DNA of 30,748 bases from Chitinophaga pinensis (GTDB lineage: Bacteria > Bacteroidota > Bacteroidia > NS11-12g > UBA9320), in contig CAMDCQ010000005.1 in NCBI GenBank assembly GCA_945890595.1, positions 1 to 30,748 on the forward strand. Reading direction: 5' to 3'. The notes beneath the pieces are model-generated. The model had not been told where the DNA came from. It saw only the letters and a program-made list of their open reading frames with translations, and did no database searches. Numbering within the stretch: the first letter of the stretch is position 1; every line of letters starts with the position of its first letter. Of this stretch, positions 1 through 8,425 are shown one piece after another. Position numbers and translations under genes: made by a program.

Positions 1-1308
1 TTTACATCTATTTTGGCAACTCAATTTCCTGGAAATTATCCTACCGATAGAGACGATGACAAAGGTGCTGAACCTGAGTCTGTAACAGTAGGCGTTATAG
101 ATGGAAAAACGTTTGCTTTTGTTGGCTTAGAAAGAAGTGCTGGCGTAATGGTATATGACATTAGTGATCCAGCAAATGCAACTTTTGTACAGTATTACAA
201 CAAAAACGGAAATGATCAAAGTCCAGAAGGTCTTGTATTTATTGATCAGAATAAATCTGATAATGGTCAAGCTTATCTAATTTCAACCAATGAGTTTATT
301 GAAGGTAGTTATGATGGATCTGTGAGTGCATATTCTGTTACAGGTTTTGATAATAAAAAATGGCTTGAGGTCAATAATACCGATTTAAATAAGATGTTAA
401 ACTTTGATGTAGAGGCTATAAATATGGGTGCCACTATGTACAATAGGTTGGAATGGGTAACTTATGATAAAGAGACTAAAGCCGTTTACATGACAGAAAC
501 AGGAAGAGATAATCCTGCTAGTGCATGGAAAGACGAAAATGCGCTAGGTGCTAAGCATGCTCCTCATCACATAGCGAGAGCATCATCTCAAGGAACAAAT
601 CCTAATTCAAGTGCTTACTGGGATTATTACGGAAGAGTATTGAAGTACGATCCTTTAACCGAAGATGTTACGGTGCAAGTAGAGGGAGGTCCATATTTAG
701 CATCTTCTCCAACTAAATCAAATTATCCTAAAAATCAACTGTCTAATCCTGATGGCTTGTCAACCATGGTAATAAATGGTAAAAGTTATTTGATAATTTG
801 TGAAGACTTAAATGGTCAAACATATGGTAGAGTTCCTGCAGGAGTCAATAATACAGCGTGTGAACTTTACATGCTTGACTTGGCAATACCTAATCCTACT
901 ACAGAAGATCTAGTAAGAATAGCTGTTAGTCCTTATGGAAGTGAAATTACTGGAGCATGCCCTACACCTGATGGTAAAACACTGATGGTTAATGCACAGC
1001 ACCCAAACTCTGCTAATCCATATCCCTATAATTATTCTCTAACTTTTGCACTTACTGGTTGGGATTTAGCAGAAAAAGTAGCGATCCATGAACTTGAAAG
1101 AAAGAATGCTACATTCAAGATTTATCCTAACCCGTCAAATGGCATTGTTAATTTTGAAAAAGAAAGTTCAGTTGCAATTTATAGTGCGGCGGGAAAACTT
1201 ATTGAAGAATTTTATAATGTTCTAAGTATAAATCTTTCTTCTTATTCTAAAGGTGTTTATTACATCCAAAATGAGGATGGAGCAACTAAGAAACTTATTT
1301 TGAATTAG
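1..1308 (+). CDS. Choice-of-anchor I / PhoX-like secreted protein with T9SS sorting domain (5' partial)
   Basis: The frame is open to the left edge, so the true start lies outside the window. The TTG at 13 is only an internal codon. The first visible ~100 residues match the end of a choice-of-anchor I (LVIVD-repeat-like) domain, with GVMVYDISDP and the SPEGLVFI-type motif. About residues 120-350 resemble the PhoX/DUF839 phosphatase fold: NRLEWVTYDKET, a TETGRDNP stretch, SNPDGL, and TPDGKTLMVNAQHP near the end. The last ~65 residues, starting at YPNPSNG (about 1122), are a T9SS type A sorting domain. The protein is therefore probably exported through the outer membrane and anchored or released. 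Phosphatase activity is inferred only, since family members have not all been assayed. A strong terminator follows directly, so this is the end of a transcription unit. Confidence 0.8.
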   Translation, partial: FTSILATQFPGNYPTDRDDDKGAEPESVTVGVIDGKTFAFVGLERSAGVMVYDISDPANATFVQYYNKNGNDQSPEGLVFIDQNKSDNGQAYLISTNEFIEGSYDGSVSAYSVTGFDNKKWLEVNNTDLNKMLNFDVEAINMGATMYNRLEWVTYDKETKAVYMTETGRDNPASAWKDENALGAKHAPHHIARASSQGTNPNSSAYWDYYGRVLKYDPLTEDVTVQVEGGPYLASSPTKSNYPKNQLSNPDGLSTMVINGKSYLIICEDLNGQTYGRVPAGVNNTACELYMLDLAIPNPTTEDLVRIAVSPYGSEITGACPTPDGKTLMVNAQHPNSANPYPYNYSLTFALTGWDLAEKVAIHELERKNATFKIYPNPSNGIVNFEKESSVAIYSAAGKLIEEFYNVLSINLSSYSKGVYYIQNEDGATKKLILN

Positions 1309-1353
1309 TCAATTCTTTTAAGTAAAAAAAGTAATTTTTTATTCATTTGTTTT

Positions 1354-1387
1354 AAAGCCCCGTTTCTACGGGGCTTTATTTTATTAT
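1354..1387 (+). terminator. Rho-independent terminator after the PhoX-like gene
   Basis: A perfect 9-bp stem AAAGCCCCG / CGGGGCTTT (1354-1362 with 1369-1377) closes a 6-base loop and is followed by ATTTTATT. It lies 46 bp after the stop codon at 1308 and 21 bp before the next gene. The next gene therefore needs its own promoter or readthrough. Confidence 0.9.
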
Positions 1388-1407
1388 TCATTATCCCCAT
1401 TTATAAT

Positions 1408-3189
1408 ATGAAAAAGCTTCTTTTAGCAGTTGCACTATGTTTTATTTTTTTAGCCTCTCGCTCAGTAGATGAAACAAATATTAAAGTGAAAAATTTCTAT
1501 CTAGATCAATTGAATCAAATAGAATATAACATTTTGTTATTAAAACAATCCGTTCTCAGTAAGGATAAAAAAGGTATTAATTCTAATTACAAAAAGTTAA
1601 GACATCATTTTAAGCAAATCGAATTTCTTATCGCACATAGTGACAAGGAGTTTTACTTGAAAGTTATTAATGGTGCTCCTCTTCCTAAATTAGAAAAGAA
1701 AGCTCCTGAAGTTCGTATAATATTGCCTAGCGGGCTCCAAGTTATTGATGAGTTAGTGGCTGATGAAAATTTTTCGGAAATTTTACCTCAATTAGATCAG
1801 TTAAGTAAAAATTTTAAAAATTTAAAAGAAGGAAGTGTTAATCTAATATTTTCAGATGAATTTATTTTGGCAGCTATACATTATCAGCTTATCAGGGATT
1901 ATACACTTGGCCTTACAGGCTTCGATACTCCAGGAACGCTTTGTGCGTTGACAGATGTTCAGAACAGTATAAAAGGTGTCCTTTTTGTTTTGAGTCAAAT
2001 GGACAATAATGTTCCGGAAAAATTGGTGACTACATTAAAGAATGCACATAAATTTGTTGAGCAAAATAGAGATTTCAATACGTTTGATCGTGCAAGATAT
2101 TATAAAGAAATATGGCAGCCTAGCTTTGAAAGTTTAGTTTCGGCTTACAATCTTATGGGAGTTGAAATGTCATCTAGCATAAGGAATATGCCTTTGGAAA
2201 TCAACTTTAATTCTACTCAGCTTTTCGATACAGATTTGTTTAACATTCAAGCATTTATTGATTTTAATAAAGCAGATTTTAATAAAAATTCTGTTTCCCT
2301 TGGAGAGCGATTGTTTTTTGAAACAGGCTTATCAAGCAATGGTAAAATGGCTTGTGCTACTTGTCATAATCCTTCAATTGCCTTTACAGACGGGTTAGCC
2401 AAAAGCAAATCTTCAAATGGGGAGAGTACTGTATCTCGAAATGCGCCAACACTTCTAAACAGCGTTTTGGCAAAGCGTTTTTTTTATGATTTACGCGCAG
2501 AAAAGCTAAGTCTTCAATTTGAGCATGTAGTTTTTAGCGATGATGAGTTTAATACTACATTACTGGAGATATTTCAGAAGTTGGGGAATGATAATTCGTA
2601 CATCTTAGATTTTAAAAAAGCATTTCCTGCTCATAATTCTAAACCTATTAATATTTATACTTTTAAAACCGCTTTATCATCTTATCTGGCGTCCCTAACA
2701 AAATTTGATTCAGAATTTGATAGCTACATGAAAGGCCAATCAGAATTGGATGCCGATGCTGTAGCTGGATATAATCTTTTTATGGGGAAAGCGGCCTGCG
2801 GAACTTGTCATTTTGCACCCACTTTTTCAGGATTGGTGCCGCCATATTATGACGACACAGAAAGCGAAGTACTTGGGGTTCCTGCAGATAAAATGTATAA
2901 GAATATAGACTCAGACATGGGTAGGTATTCTGATAAAGTACCAAAAGAAAAAGTGGAATTTTACAAGTACTCTTTCAAAACAGTGACTGCTAGGCATAGC
3001 AAAGAAACCGGACCATATATGCATAATGGTGTGTTTGATACCCTAGAAGAAGTTATGACGTTCTATAATAACGGTGGTGGAGTAGGGCATGGTTTTGACT
3101 TAAAATATCAAACCTTGGGGTCAGATAGTCTTCAATTATCAGAAATTGAACAGAAACAAATTATAGCATTCTTATCATCTTTAGATTAG
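1408..3189 (+). CDS. Imelysin-like domain fused to di-heme cytochrome c peroxidase (MauG/CcpA family)
   Basis: Exported di-heme protein. Residues 1-18 form a hydrophobic signal peptide, MKKLLLAVALCFIFLAS. Residues ~25-250 form an all-helical region with the imelysin-like (peptidase M75-like) pattern, including NGAPLP and PSGLQVIDEL. Residues ~290-593 are a di-heme peroxidase domain with two heme-attachment motifs, C316-A-T-C-H320 and C464-G-T-C-H468. The C-terminal part holds the usual GPYMHNGVFDTLEEVM segment. The family reduces H2O2 or carries out long-range oxidation of a partner protein in the periplasm; the substrate here is unknown. Where many Bacteroidota relatives have a lipobox cysteine, this one reads LASRS, so it is predicted as an SPase I substrate, not a lipoprotein. 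It follows the PhoX-like gene but is separated from it by a terminator. Confidence 0.85.
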   Translation: MKKLLLAVALCFIFLASRSVDETNIKVKNFYLDQLNQIEYNILLLKQSVLSKDKKGINSNYKKLRHHFKQIEFLIAHSDKEFYLKVINGAPLPKLEKKAPEVRIILPSGLQVIDELVADENFSEILPQLDQLSKNFKNLKEGSVNLIFSDEFILAAIHYQLIRDYTLGLTGFDTPGTLCALTDVQNSIKGVLFVLSQMDNNVPEKLVTTLKNAHKFVEQNRDFNTFDRARYYKEIWQPSFESLVSAYNLMGVEMSSSIRNMPLEINFNSTQLFDTDLFNIQAFIDFNKADFNKNSVSLGERLFFETGLSSNGKMACATCHNPSIAFTDGLAKSKSSNGESTVSRNAPTLLNSVLAKRFFYDLRAEKLSLQFEHVVFSDDEFNTTLLEIFQKLGNDNSYILDFKKAFPAHNSKPINIYTFKTALSSYLASLTKFDSEFDSYMKGQSELDADAVAGYNLFMGKAACGTCHFAPTFSGLVPPYYDDTESEVLGVPADKMYKNIDSDMGRYSDKVPKEKVEFYKYSFKTVTARHSKETGPYMHNGVFDTLEEVMTFYNNGGGVGHGFDLKYQTLGSDSLQLSEIEQKQIIAFLSSLD

Positions 3190-3354
3190 ATCATTAATAT
3201 ACTTTTTACCTTAAAGTAATAATTTCTTATCACACGGATTACATAAACATAATCTTCTTACAAGTATTAGGTAATATGATGAAGAGATACTTGTGGTGAT
3301 GATACGTGTAATAACTTACCTTTTGTTTTTGAACTTCTTCCCAGTGTTTCGCAG

Positions 3355-4191
3355 ATGAAACGCCGTGCGCTAGAAGTGGCGGTTCTTTCTGATATTCACT
3401 TGGGCACCTATGGCTGTCGTGCTGACGAAGTATTGAATTACCTCAGGTCTATAAAACCTAAAAAATTAATCTTGAACGGTGATATTGTGGACGGTTGGCA
3501 ATTCAAAAAAAAGTACTGGCCGGCTAGCCACACTAAGGTGTTAAAAGAAGTCCTTCACCTAGCCGCTAAGGGTTGTAAGGTGTATTACTTGCCAGGCAAT
3601 CATGACGAGGTGTTTCGTCGGTTTGTGGGATATAAGCTAGGTAACATCAAGGTAGAAAATAAAGTGGTTTTAGATTTAGACGGAAAACTAGCGTGGTTTT
3701 TTCATGGGGACGTTTTTGATGTAACTATGCAGCACAGTAGGTGGCTCACGCGCCTAGGGTCCGAAGGATATGATTTTCTTATATGGCTAAATTACCACGT
3801 GAATAGATGGTTGGATTTTATGGGTAAAGAAAAAAAATCATTTTCTAAGCAAATAAAAAATGGGGTAAAAGGCGCAGTGAAATACATCAACCAGTTTGAA
3901 GATATGTGTGCAGATATTGCGATTCAGAAAAACTACGATTACGTTGTTTGCGGACATATTCATCAACCTGAAATACGTGAAATTATACGCAACAATAAAT
4001 CGGTACTTTATCTCAATAGTGGAGACTGGATCGAAAACTTAACGGCGCTGGAGTATGATAATAAAACGTGGAGTATTTATACCTACAAACCCAGTGAATT
4101 TGTTGAACGAACAAAAGAGGTGGATAAAAATGCCAAGGAAATGTTTGATGACATGTTGGTTGAGTTTCAGTTAACTGCTCTCGATCAATGA
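3355..4191 (+). CDS. LpxH-like calcineurin-family phosphoesterase (UDP-2,3-diacylglucosamine diphosphatase-like)
   Basis: Metallophosphoesterase of 278 aa with the complete di-metal signature: D13-x-H15 (SDIHLG), G42-D43, G81-N-H83-D84, H117, G200-H-I-H203 and NSGDW at 221-225. LpxH cleaves UDP-2,3-diacylglucosamine to lipid X in lipid A synthesis. This subfamily (the NCBI name is UDP-2,3-diacylglucosamine diphosphatase) is broader, and members outside the lipid A pathway hydrolyse other pyrophosphates or phospholipid-like substrates. There is no signal peptide, so it is cytosolic or peripheral to the inner membrane. Its stop overlaps the start of the glycosyltransferase (ATGA), so the two are translationally coupled. 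That context points to glycolipid or saccharide-lipid assembly. The exact substrate is not shown. Confidence 0.85.
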   Translation: MKRRALEVAVLSDIHLGTYGCRADEVLNYLRSIKPKKLILNGDIVDGWQFKKKYWPASHTKVLKEVLHLAAKGCKVYYLPGNHDEVFRRFVGYKLGNIKVENKVVLDLDGKLAWFFHGDVFDVTMQHSRWLTRLGSEGYDFLIWLNYHVNRWLDFMGKEKKSFSKQIKNGVKGAVKYINQFEDMCADIAIQKNYDYVVCGHIHQPEIREIIRNNKSVLYLNSGDWIENLTALEYDNKTWSIYTYKPSEFVERTKEVDKNAKEMFDDMLVEFQLTALDQ

Positions 4192-5201
4192 AAGTTTTAT
4201 ATGGCATACAGTGTACGGGGAACGGCCATATTACACGTTCCATCGACATGATCAATGAACTTAGAAAATATGTTCACGTGGATGTATTAACTAGTGGGTC
4301 TCATTCAGAAGTACAATTGCCTTTTGACGTTAAATTCAAACAAAAGGGACTTTCCTATTTTTTTGGAAAGAATGGCAGTATTGATGTGTTAAGAACGATA
4401 AAGGATAATAATCCACTTCGATTTTTACAGGAAATAAAGGAAGTACCCACGCATTTGTACGATATGGTTATATCCGATTTTGAACCAGTAACCGCATGGA
4501 GCGCAAAACGCAATTGGGTGTACTCTGTCGCCTTGAGTAATCAAGCTGCTTTGTTAGATGCAGATGTTCCAAAACCCAATATTATTAGCCCTATTTCACA
4601 ACTAATTATTAATAATTTTTGTCCAGCAAATAAGCATTACGGCTTGTTTTATCAAAAACTGAATTCCAAACTCTACTATCCACCTGTGCGCGATGTGATT
4701 AAAAAACTGAAACCAACGGAGGGCAGTCATTATGTTGTTTATCTTCCATTTTACAGTACAGAAAAGATTTTAAAACACTTGCAAACCTTTGAAACCACCC
4801 AATGGCTTGTCTTTTCAAAACATGCAACGCAAAGTTATAGTAATGCAAATGTTCATGTACAACCCATCGATGAGCAAAAATTTCTTTTAGCATTGGAAAA
4901 TTGTAAAGGCGTAATGTGCAGTGCTGGTTTTGGAACCACTAGCGAAGCGTTGTTTTTACGCAAAAAGTTGCTGGTAATTCCGATGAAAAGTCAGTACGAG
5001 CAGCAATGTAATGCTCATAATCTTGGTCTATTAGGTGTTCCTGTTATATCCTCCTTGAAGAAGAAATTTCATTCAGTATTGGCAGATTGGATAGCCTCGG
5101 ATGAGAAGCCTATGGTCGAAATAAAAGACGAAAACAATAAACTCGTGCGCACTATTTTGGAGGATTATGTGGCAAACGATATTCTCAAAAATGTACCGTG
5201 A
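4188..5201 (+). CDS. MurG-like glycosyltransferase (GT-B fold)
   Basis: 337 aa. The N-terminus MKVLYGIQCTGNGHITRS has the glycine-rich G-x-G-H loop (G11, G13, H14) typical of MurG/UGT-like GT-B transferases. The C-terminal half carries the nucleotide-sugar side, CSAGFGTTSEAL at about 244-255, then a LLVIPMKSQYEQQCNA stretch like the QxxNA motif of the family. No signal peptide or transmembrane segment is seen, so it probably works at the cytosolic face of the inner membrane. It overlaps the phosphoesterase by ATGA and the GH1 gene by GTGA, a tight three-gene unit. The donor sugar and acceptor cannot be read from the sequence. Annotation pipelines often call such proteins glycosyltransferase family protein or teichoic-acid-biosynthesis-like. 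Confidence 0.85.
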   Translation: MKVLYGIQCTGNGHITRSIDMINELRKYVHVDVLTSGSHSEVQLPFDVKFKQKGLSYFFGKNGSIDVLRTIKDNNPLRFLQEIKEVPTHLYDMVISDFEPVTAWSAKRNWVYSVALSNQAALLDADVPKPNIISPISQLIINNFCPANKHYGLFYQKLNSKLYYPPVRDVIKKLKPTEGSHYVVYLPFYSTEKILKHLQTFETTQWLVFSKHATQSYSNANVHVQPIDEQKFLLALENCKGVMCSAGFGTTSEALFLRKKLLVIPMKSQYEQQCNAHNLGLLGVPVISSLKKKFHSVLADWIASDEKPMVEIKDENNKLVRTILEDYVANDILKNVP

Positions 5202-6562
5202 TACTAGAAAATCTCAGTTCAAACATAAAGACGATTGTCTCACCTGATTTTGTTTGGGGAGCTGGTATATCTGCCTATCAAACAGAAGGAGCCCGAGATA
5301 TCGACGGAAGCGGGAAGTCTATTTGGGAAAACTTCGAACAAGGAAGGAGAATAAAAGATAGATCTACCGCAGCACAAGCGTGTAACTTTTATAACTCATT
5401 TCCAAGTGATTTGAGTATGATGAATTGGTTGGGTTTAAACCATTTCAAAACATCCATAAGTTGGCCAAGGATAATGCCTGATGGGAGTGGAGCTGTTAAT
5501 CCCAAAGGGCTAGCGTACTATGATCGACTTACCGATGAGATGTTAAACAAAGGAATAACGCCCTGGTACGTAGCCTATCATTGGGATTTACCACAGGCAC
5601 TTCAAGATAAGGGTGGTTGGGTCAATAGAGATATCGTTTCTTATTTTTTAAACTACTTAGAAGTTTGTCACAAACATTTGGGTGACAGAGTAGATAACTG
5701 GATTGTAATGAATGAACCCATCGTCTTTGCTGGTGCTGGTTATTTTTTGGGCATACATGCTCCAGGTAAAGTGGGTTTAAAAAACTTTTTACCTGCCATG
5801 CATCACATTAATTTAGCGAATGCAGAAGGGATAAATTTTTTACAGGCTGAAGGAGCAAAAAATGTAGGCACAGCTCTTTCTTTTGCCAGTATTCAATCTG
5901 TTGATGATAGCCCTAAAAATGAGGAAGCTGCTCAACGCGTCCATGCTACTATTAATCAAACTTTTCTAGATCCTATGCTAGGCAATTGGTATCCTACTAC
6001 CGTTGCTCCATTTCTTCGGAAAATAGATAAGTATGTGCGGTCAAATGATATGACTAAAATAAGAGCAACACCAGATTTCTTAGGAGTGCAGGTATACACC
6101 AGAGAAGTGGTGAAGCATAGCTACTTAATGCCGTATTTACAAGCAAAAATATTGAGTGCTAAAAAGCGAAATATGCCTGTAACCAGCTTGGGACAAGAAT
6201 TGTACTACCCCGCACTTAATGAAATATTGGACTGGCTTGTTTCGCATATGGGAAGTAAAAAAGTCCCTTTGTATATTACGGAGTGTGGCGTAAGTATGCC
6301 TGAAAGCGACACAATTCATCCCGTTGAAGATAGTTATAGGATGCAGTATTACCAAGCGGTTTTTGAAACTTTACTACCGCATATTCAGTCTGAAGACGTG
6401 CGTGGTTTATTCTATTGGAGTTTGATGGATAATTTTGAGTGGGCAGAAGGGTATACTGCTCCATTCGGGTTGTTTCATGTTGATTTCAATACGTTGGAAA
6501 GAAATCCAAAGCAGAGTGCATATTGGGTAAAAGAATTGGCTGAGCGCCTTAAAAGAGGCTAA
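5198..6562 (+). CDS. GH1 family beta-glycosidase, GTG start
   Basis: 454 aa, the normal length for GH1. It starts at GTG 5198, which overlaps the previous stop in GTGA. The next in-frame ATG is more than 70 codons downstream, after the essential N-terminal FVWGAGISAYQTEGA, so the GTG start is well supported. The acid/base glutamate is E173 (MNEP) and the nucleophile is E362 in ITECG. Also present are HWDLPQAL (128-135) and DNFEWAEGYT (411-420), which bind the sugar. Two positions differ from the usual pattern: ENG is ECG (C363), and the DFxGxNYYT motif reads DFLGVQVYT (Q298, V299, with Y300 kept). There is no signal peptide, so the enzyme is cytosolic. It probably hydrolyses or transfers beta-linked sugar on a small glycoside or glycolipid linked to the two upstream genes. 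Confidence 0.9.
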   Translation: MILENLSSNIKTIVSPDFVWGAGISAYQTEGARDIDGSGKSIWENFEQGRRIKDRSTAAQACNFYNSFPSDLSMMNWLGLNHFKTSISWPRIMPDGSGAVNPKGLAYYDRLTDEMLNKGITPWYVAYHWDLPQALQDKGGWVNRDIVSYFLNYLEVCHKHLGDRVDNWIVMNEPIVFAGAGYFLGIHAPGKVGLKNFLPAMHHINLANAEGINFLQAEGAKNVGTALSFASIQSVDDSPKNEEAAQRVHATINQTFLDPMLGNWYPTTVAPFLRKIDKYVRSNDMTKIRATPDFLGVQVYTREVVKHSYLMPYLQAKILSAKKRNMPVTSLGQELYYPALNEILDWLVSHMGSKKVPLYITECGVSMPESDTIHPVEDSYRMQYYQAVFETLLPHIQSEDVRGLFYWSLMDNFEWAEGYTAPFGLFHVDFNTLERNPKQSAYWVKELAERLKRG

Positions 6563-6597
6563 AGATCGTTTTTTATGTTTTGTTAACAATTATGTGG

Positions 6598-6632
6598 CAG
6601 GTTGCTATCGTGAGATAGTAGCCTGTTTTTAT
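6598..6632 (+). terminator. Rho-independent terminator of the phosphoesterase-GT-GH1 operon
   Basis: A 12-bp stem with two G-U pairs (6598-6609 with 6614-6625) closes a GTGA tetraloop and is followed by TTTTTAT. The T run is only on the plus strand, so it serves the GH1 operon. The convergent argS gene ends 18 bp away and would read into the hairpin without a T tract. Confidence 0.85.
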
Positions 6633-6649
6633 AAAACGGTGTTTCTTAT

Positions 6650-8425
6650 TTACATCCTTTCAGGAACGGTTATACCCAAAAGTCCAAAGCCGTGTTTGAT
6701 GGTTTCTCCTACAGCTTGAGACAAGGTAATCCTGAAGTTTTTCTCATTTTCTTTGGTAGCTCCAAGTATACTGTGCTCGTGGTAAAATTTATTAAATGCC
6801 TTGGCTAATTCGTAAACAGAATTCGCTATTTCACTAGGATTATAGTGATTTGCCGCAGCATTTACAGCTTCAGGATACCCGTTCATTAATACAATAAGTT
6901 CTTTTTCTTCTGGAGCCAATTGGTCAGGTAATTCAAATTTTACCGAAAGTCCTGTTTCACTTACTGCACGAAGAATTGAGTTAATTCGGGTGTAGGTATA
7001 TTGAATAAATGGTGCAGTGTTTCCTTGAAAATCAATAGATTCTTTTGGATCATAAAGCATGCGTTTTTTCGCATCCACTTTGAGTAAGTAGTACTTAAGA
7101 GCACCCATTCCCAGTGTTTCATACAAAATCTCAAGTTGCTCCGCGGACATTCCTTCTGTTTTGCCCAATTCTTCGGTTTGTTTTTGCGCTGTGCTTACCA
7201 CTTCTTCCATAAGCTCGTCGGCATCCACAACTGTTCCTTCCCGACTTTTCATTTTACCTTCGGGTAAGTCAACCATACCATAGCTTAGATGAAAAAGTCC
7301 GTCTGCATAAGGCTTATTGAGTTTCTTAAGGATTAATTGCAAAACTTTAAAATGATAATCTTGTTCATTCCCAACCACGTATATGAACTTATCCATCTTA
7401 AAATCTTGGTACTTCAAATCAGCAGTGCCAATATCTTGAGTTATGTATACTGAGGTTCCATCGGAGCGTTGCACAATCTTTTCATCAAGTCCATCTGCAG
7501 TTAAATCTACCCATACGCTGTTGTCCTCTTTTTGGTAAAAAGCACCAGAAGCCAGACCTTCTTGCACCATTGCTTTCCCCAGTAAATACGTGTTTGATTC
7601 GTAATATATTTTGTCAAAGCTAACGCCTAATCGTTTGTAGGTTACGTCAAAACCGGCATATACCCATGCATTCATCTTTTTCCAGAGGGCCAGAACCGTT
7701 TCATCTCCATCTTCCCATTTTTGAAGCATTTGACGCGTTTCTTGCATTAAGGAAGCTTCATTTTTAGCCGTTTCTTCTGTCAGTCCTTTTTCAACTAAGG
7801 CTTTGACTTCTACTCTATAATGCTTGTCAAATTCAACATAATATTTGCCTACCAAATGATCGCCTTTTATTCCTGCGCTTTCCGGTGTTTCTCCATTTCC
7901 CCATTTTTGCCATGCAATCATGCTTTTACAGATATGTATACCACGATCATTTACCAAGTTGTTCTTGATTACCTCATAGCCATTAGCTGCCAAAATTTCA
8001 CACATGGCCAATCCTAGCACATTATTACGCACATGACCCAAGTGGAGTGGTTTATTGGTGTTGGGTGATGAATATTCTACTACCACTTTTTTCCCTTCAC
8101 CAATATGGGGTATAGATACGCCGTTGGTCACACGTTTTTGTGCAACCTCAAGCCAATAATCATCACTTAGTTCAAAGTTTAAAAAACCTTTTACGACATT
8201 GAAACCACTAATCTGAGGAATTTCATTTTCTATAAAGGAGCCAATCTCTTCTCCTGTTGCTTCCGGACTTTTTTTACTAAGTCTTACAAATGGAAATACC
8301 ACGAAGGTATAATCGCCGGCAAAGTTGGCATTCGTTTTTTCGAAGCTAATTTTAGCATCGGTTACGTTATACAAATGGGCTAAAGCTGCTCTTGTTTTAT
8401 CAGCTAATACGTCTATTAATTCCAT
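6650..8425 (-). CDS. argS: Arginyl-tRNA synthetase
   Basis: 591 aa class I synthetase that charges tRNA-Arg with arginine in the cytosol. An N-terminal Arg-tRNA-synthetase N domain (about 1-85) is followed by the HIGH-type motif KPLHLGHVRNN (H128-L-G-H131). The KMSKS-like loop reads GKMKSREGT, and the C-terminal anticodon-binding DALR domain begins near QYTYTRINSILR. The length fits the family. The ATG overlaps the TAA of the upstream SDR gene by one base (TAATG), so it is probably cotranscribed with that gene and the thioredoxin-like gene. Confidence 0.97.
   Translation of the reverse strand: MELIDVLADKTRAALAHLYNVTDAKISFEKTNANFAGDYTFVVFPFVRLSKKSPEATGEEIGSFIENEIPQISGFNVVKGFLNFELSDDYWLEVAQKRVTNGVSIPHIGEGKKVVVEYSSPNTNKPLHLGHVRNNVLGLAMCEILAANGYEVIKNNLVNDRGIHICKSMIAWQKWGNGETPESAGIKGDHLVGKYYVEFDKHYRVEVKALVEKGLTEETAKNEASLMQETRQMLQKWEDGDETVLALWKKMNAWVYAGFDVTYKRLGVSFDKIYYESNTYLLGKAMVQEGLASGAFYQKEDNSVWVDLTADGLDEKIVQRSDGTSVYITQDIGTADLKYQDFKMDKFIYVVGNEQDYHFKVLQLILKKLNKPYADGLFHLSYGMVDLPEGKMKSREGTVVDADELMEEVVSTAQKQTEELGKTEGMSAEQLEILYETLGMGALKYYLLKVDAKKRMLYDPKESIDFQGNTAPFIQYTYTRINSILRAVSETGLSVKFELPDQLAPEEKELIVLMNGYPEAVNAAANHYNPSEIANSVYELAKAFNKFYHEHSILGATKENEKNFRITLSQAVGETIKHGFGLLGITVPERM

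Noticed and set aside
3276..3299. Possible leader peptide ATG-ATG-AAG-AGA-TAC-TTG-TGG-TGA upstream of the phosphoesterase
   Set aside because: It has no run of regulatory codons and no attenuator hairpin; short ATG frames are frequent by chance.
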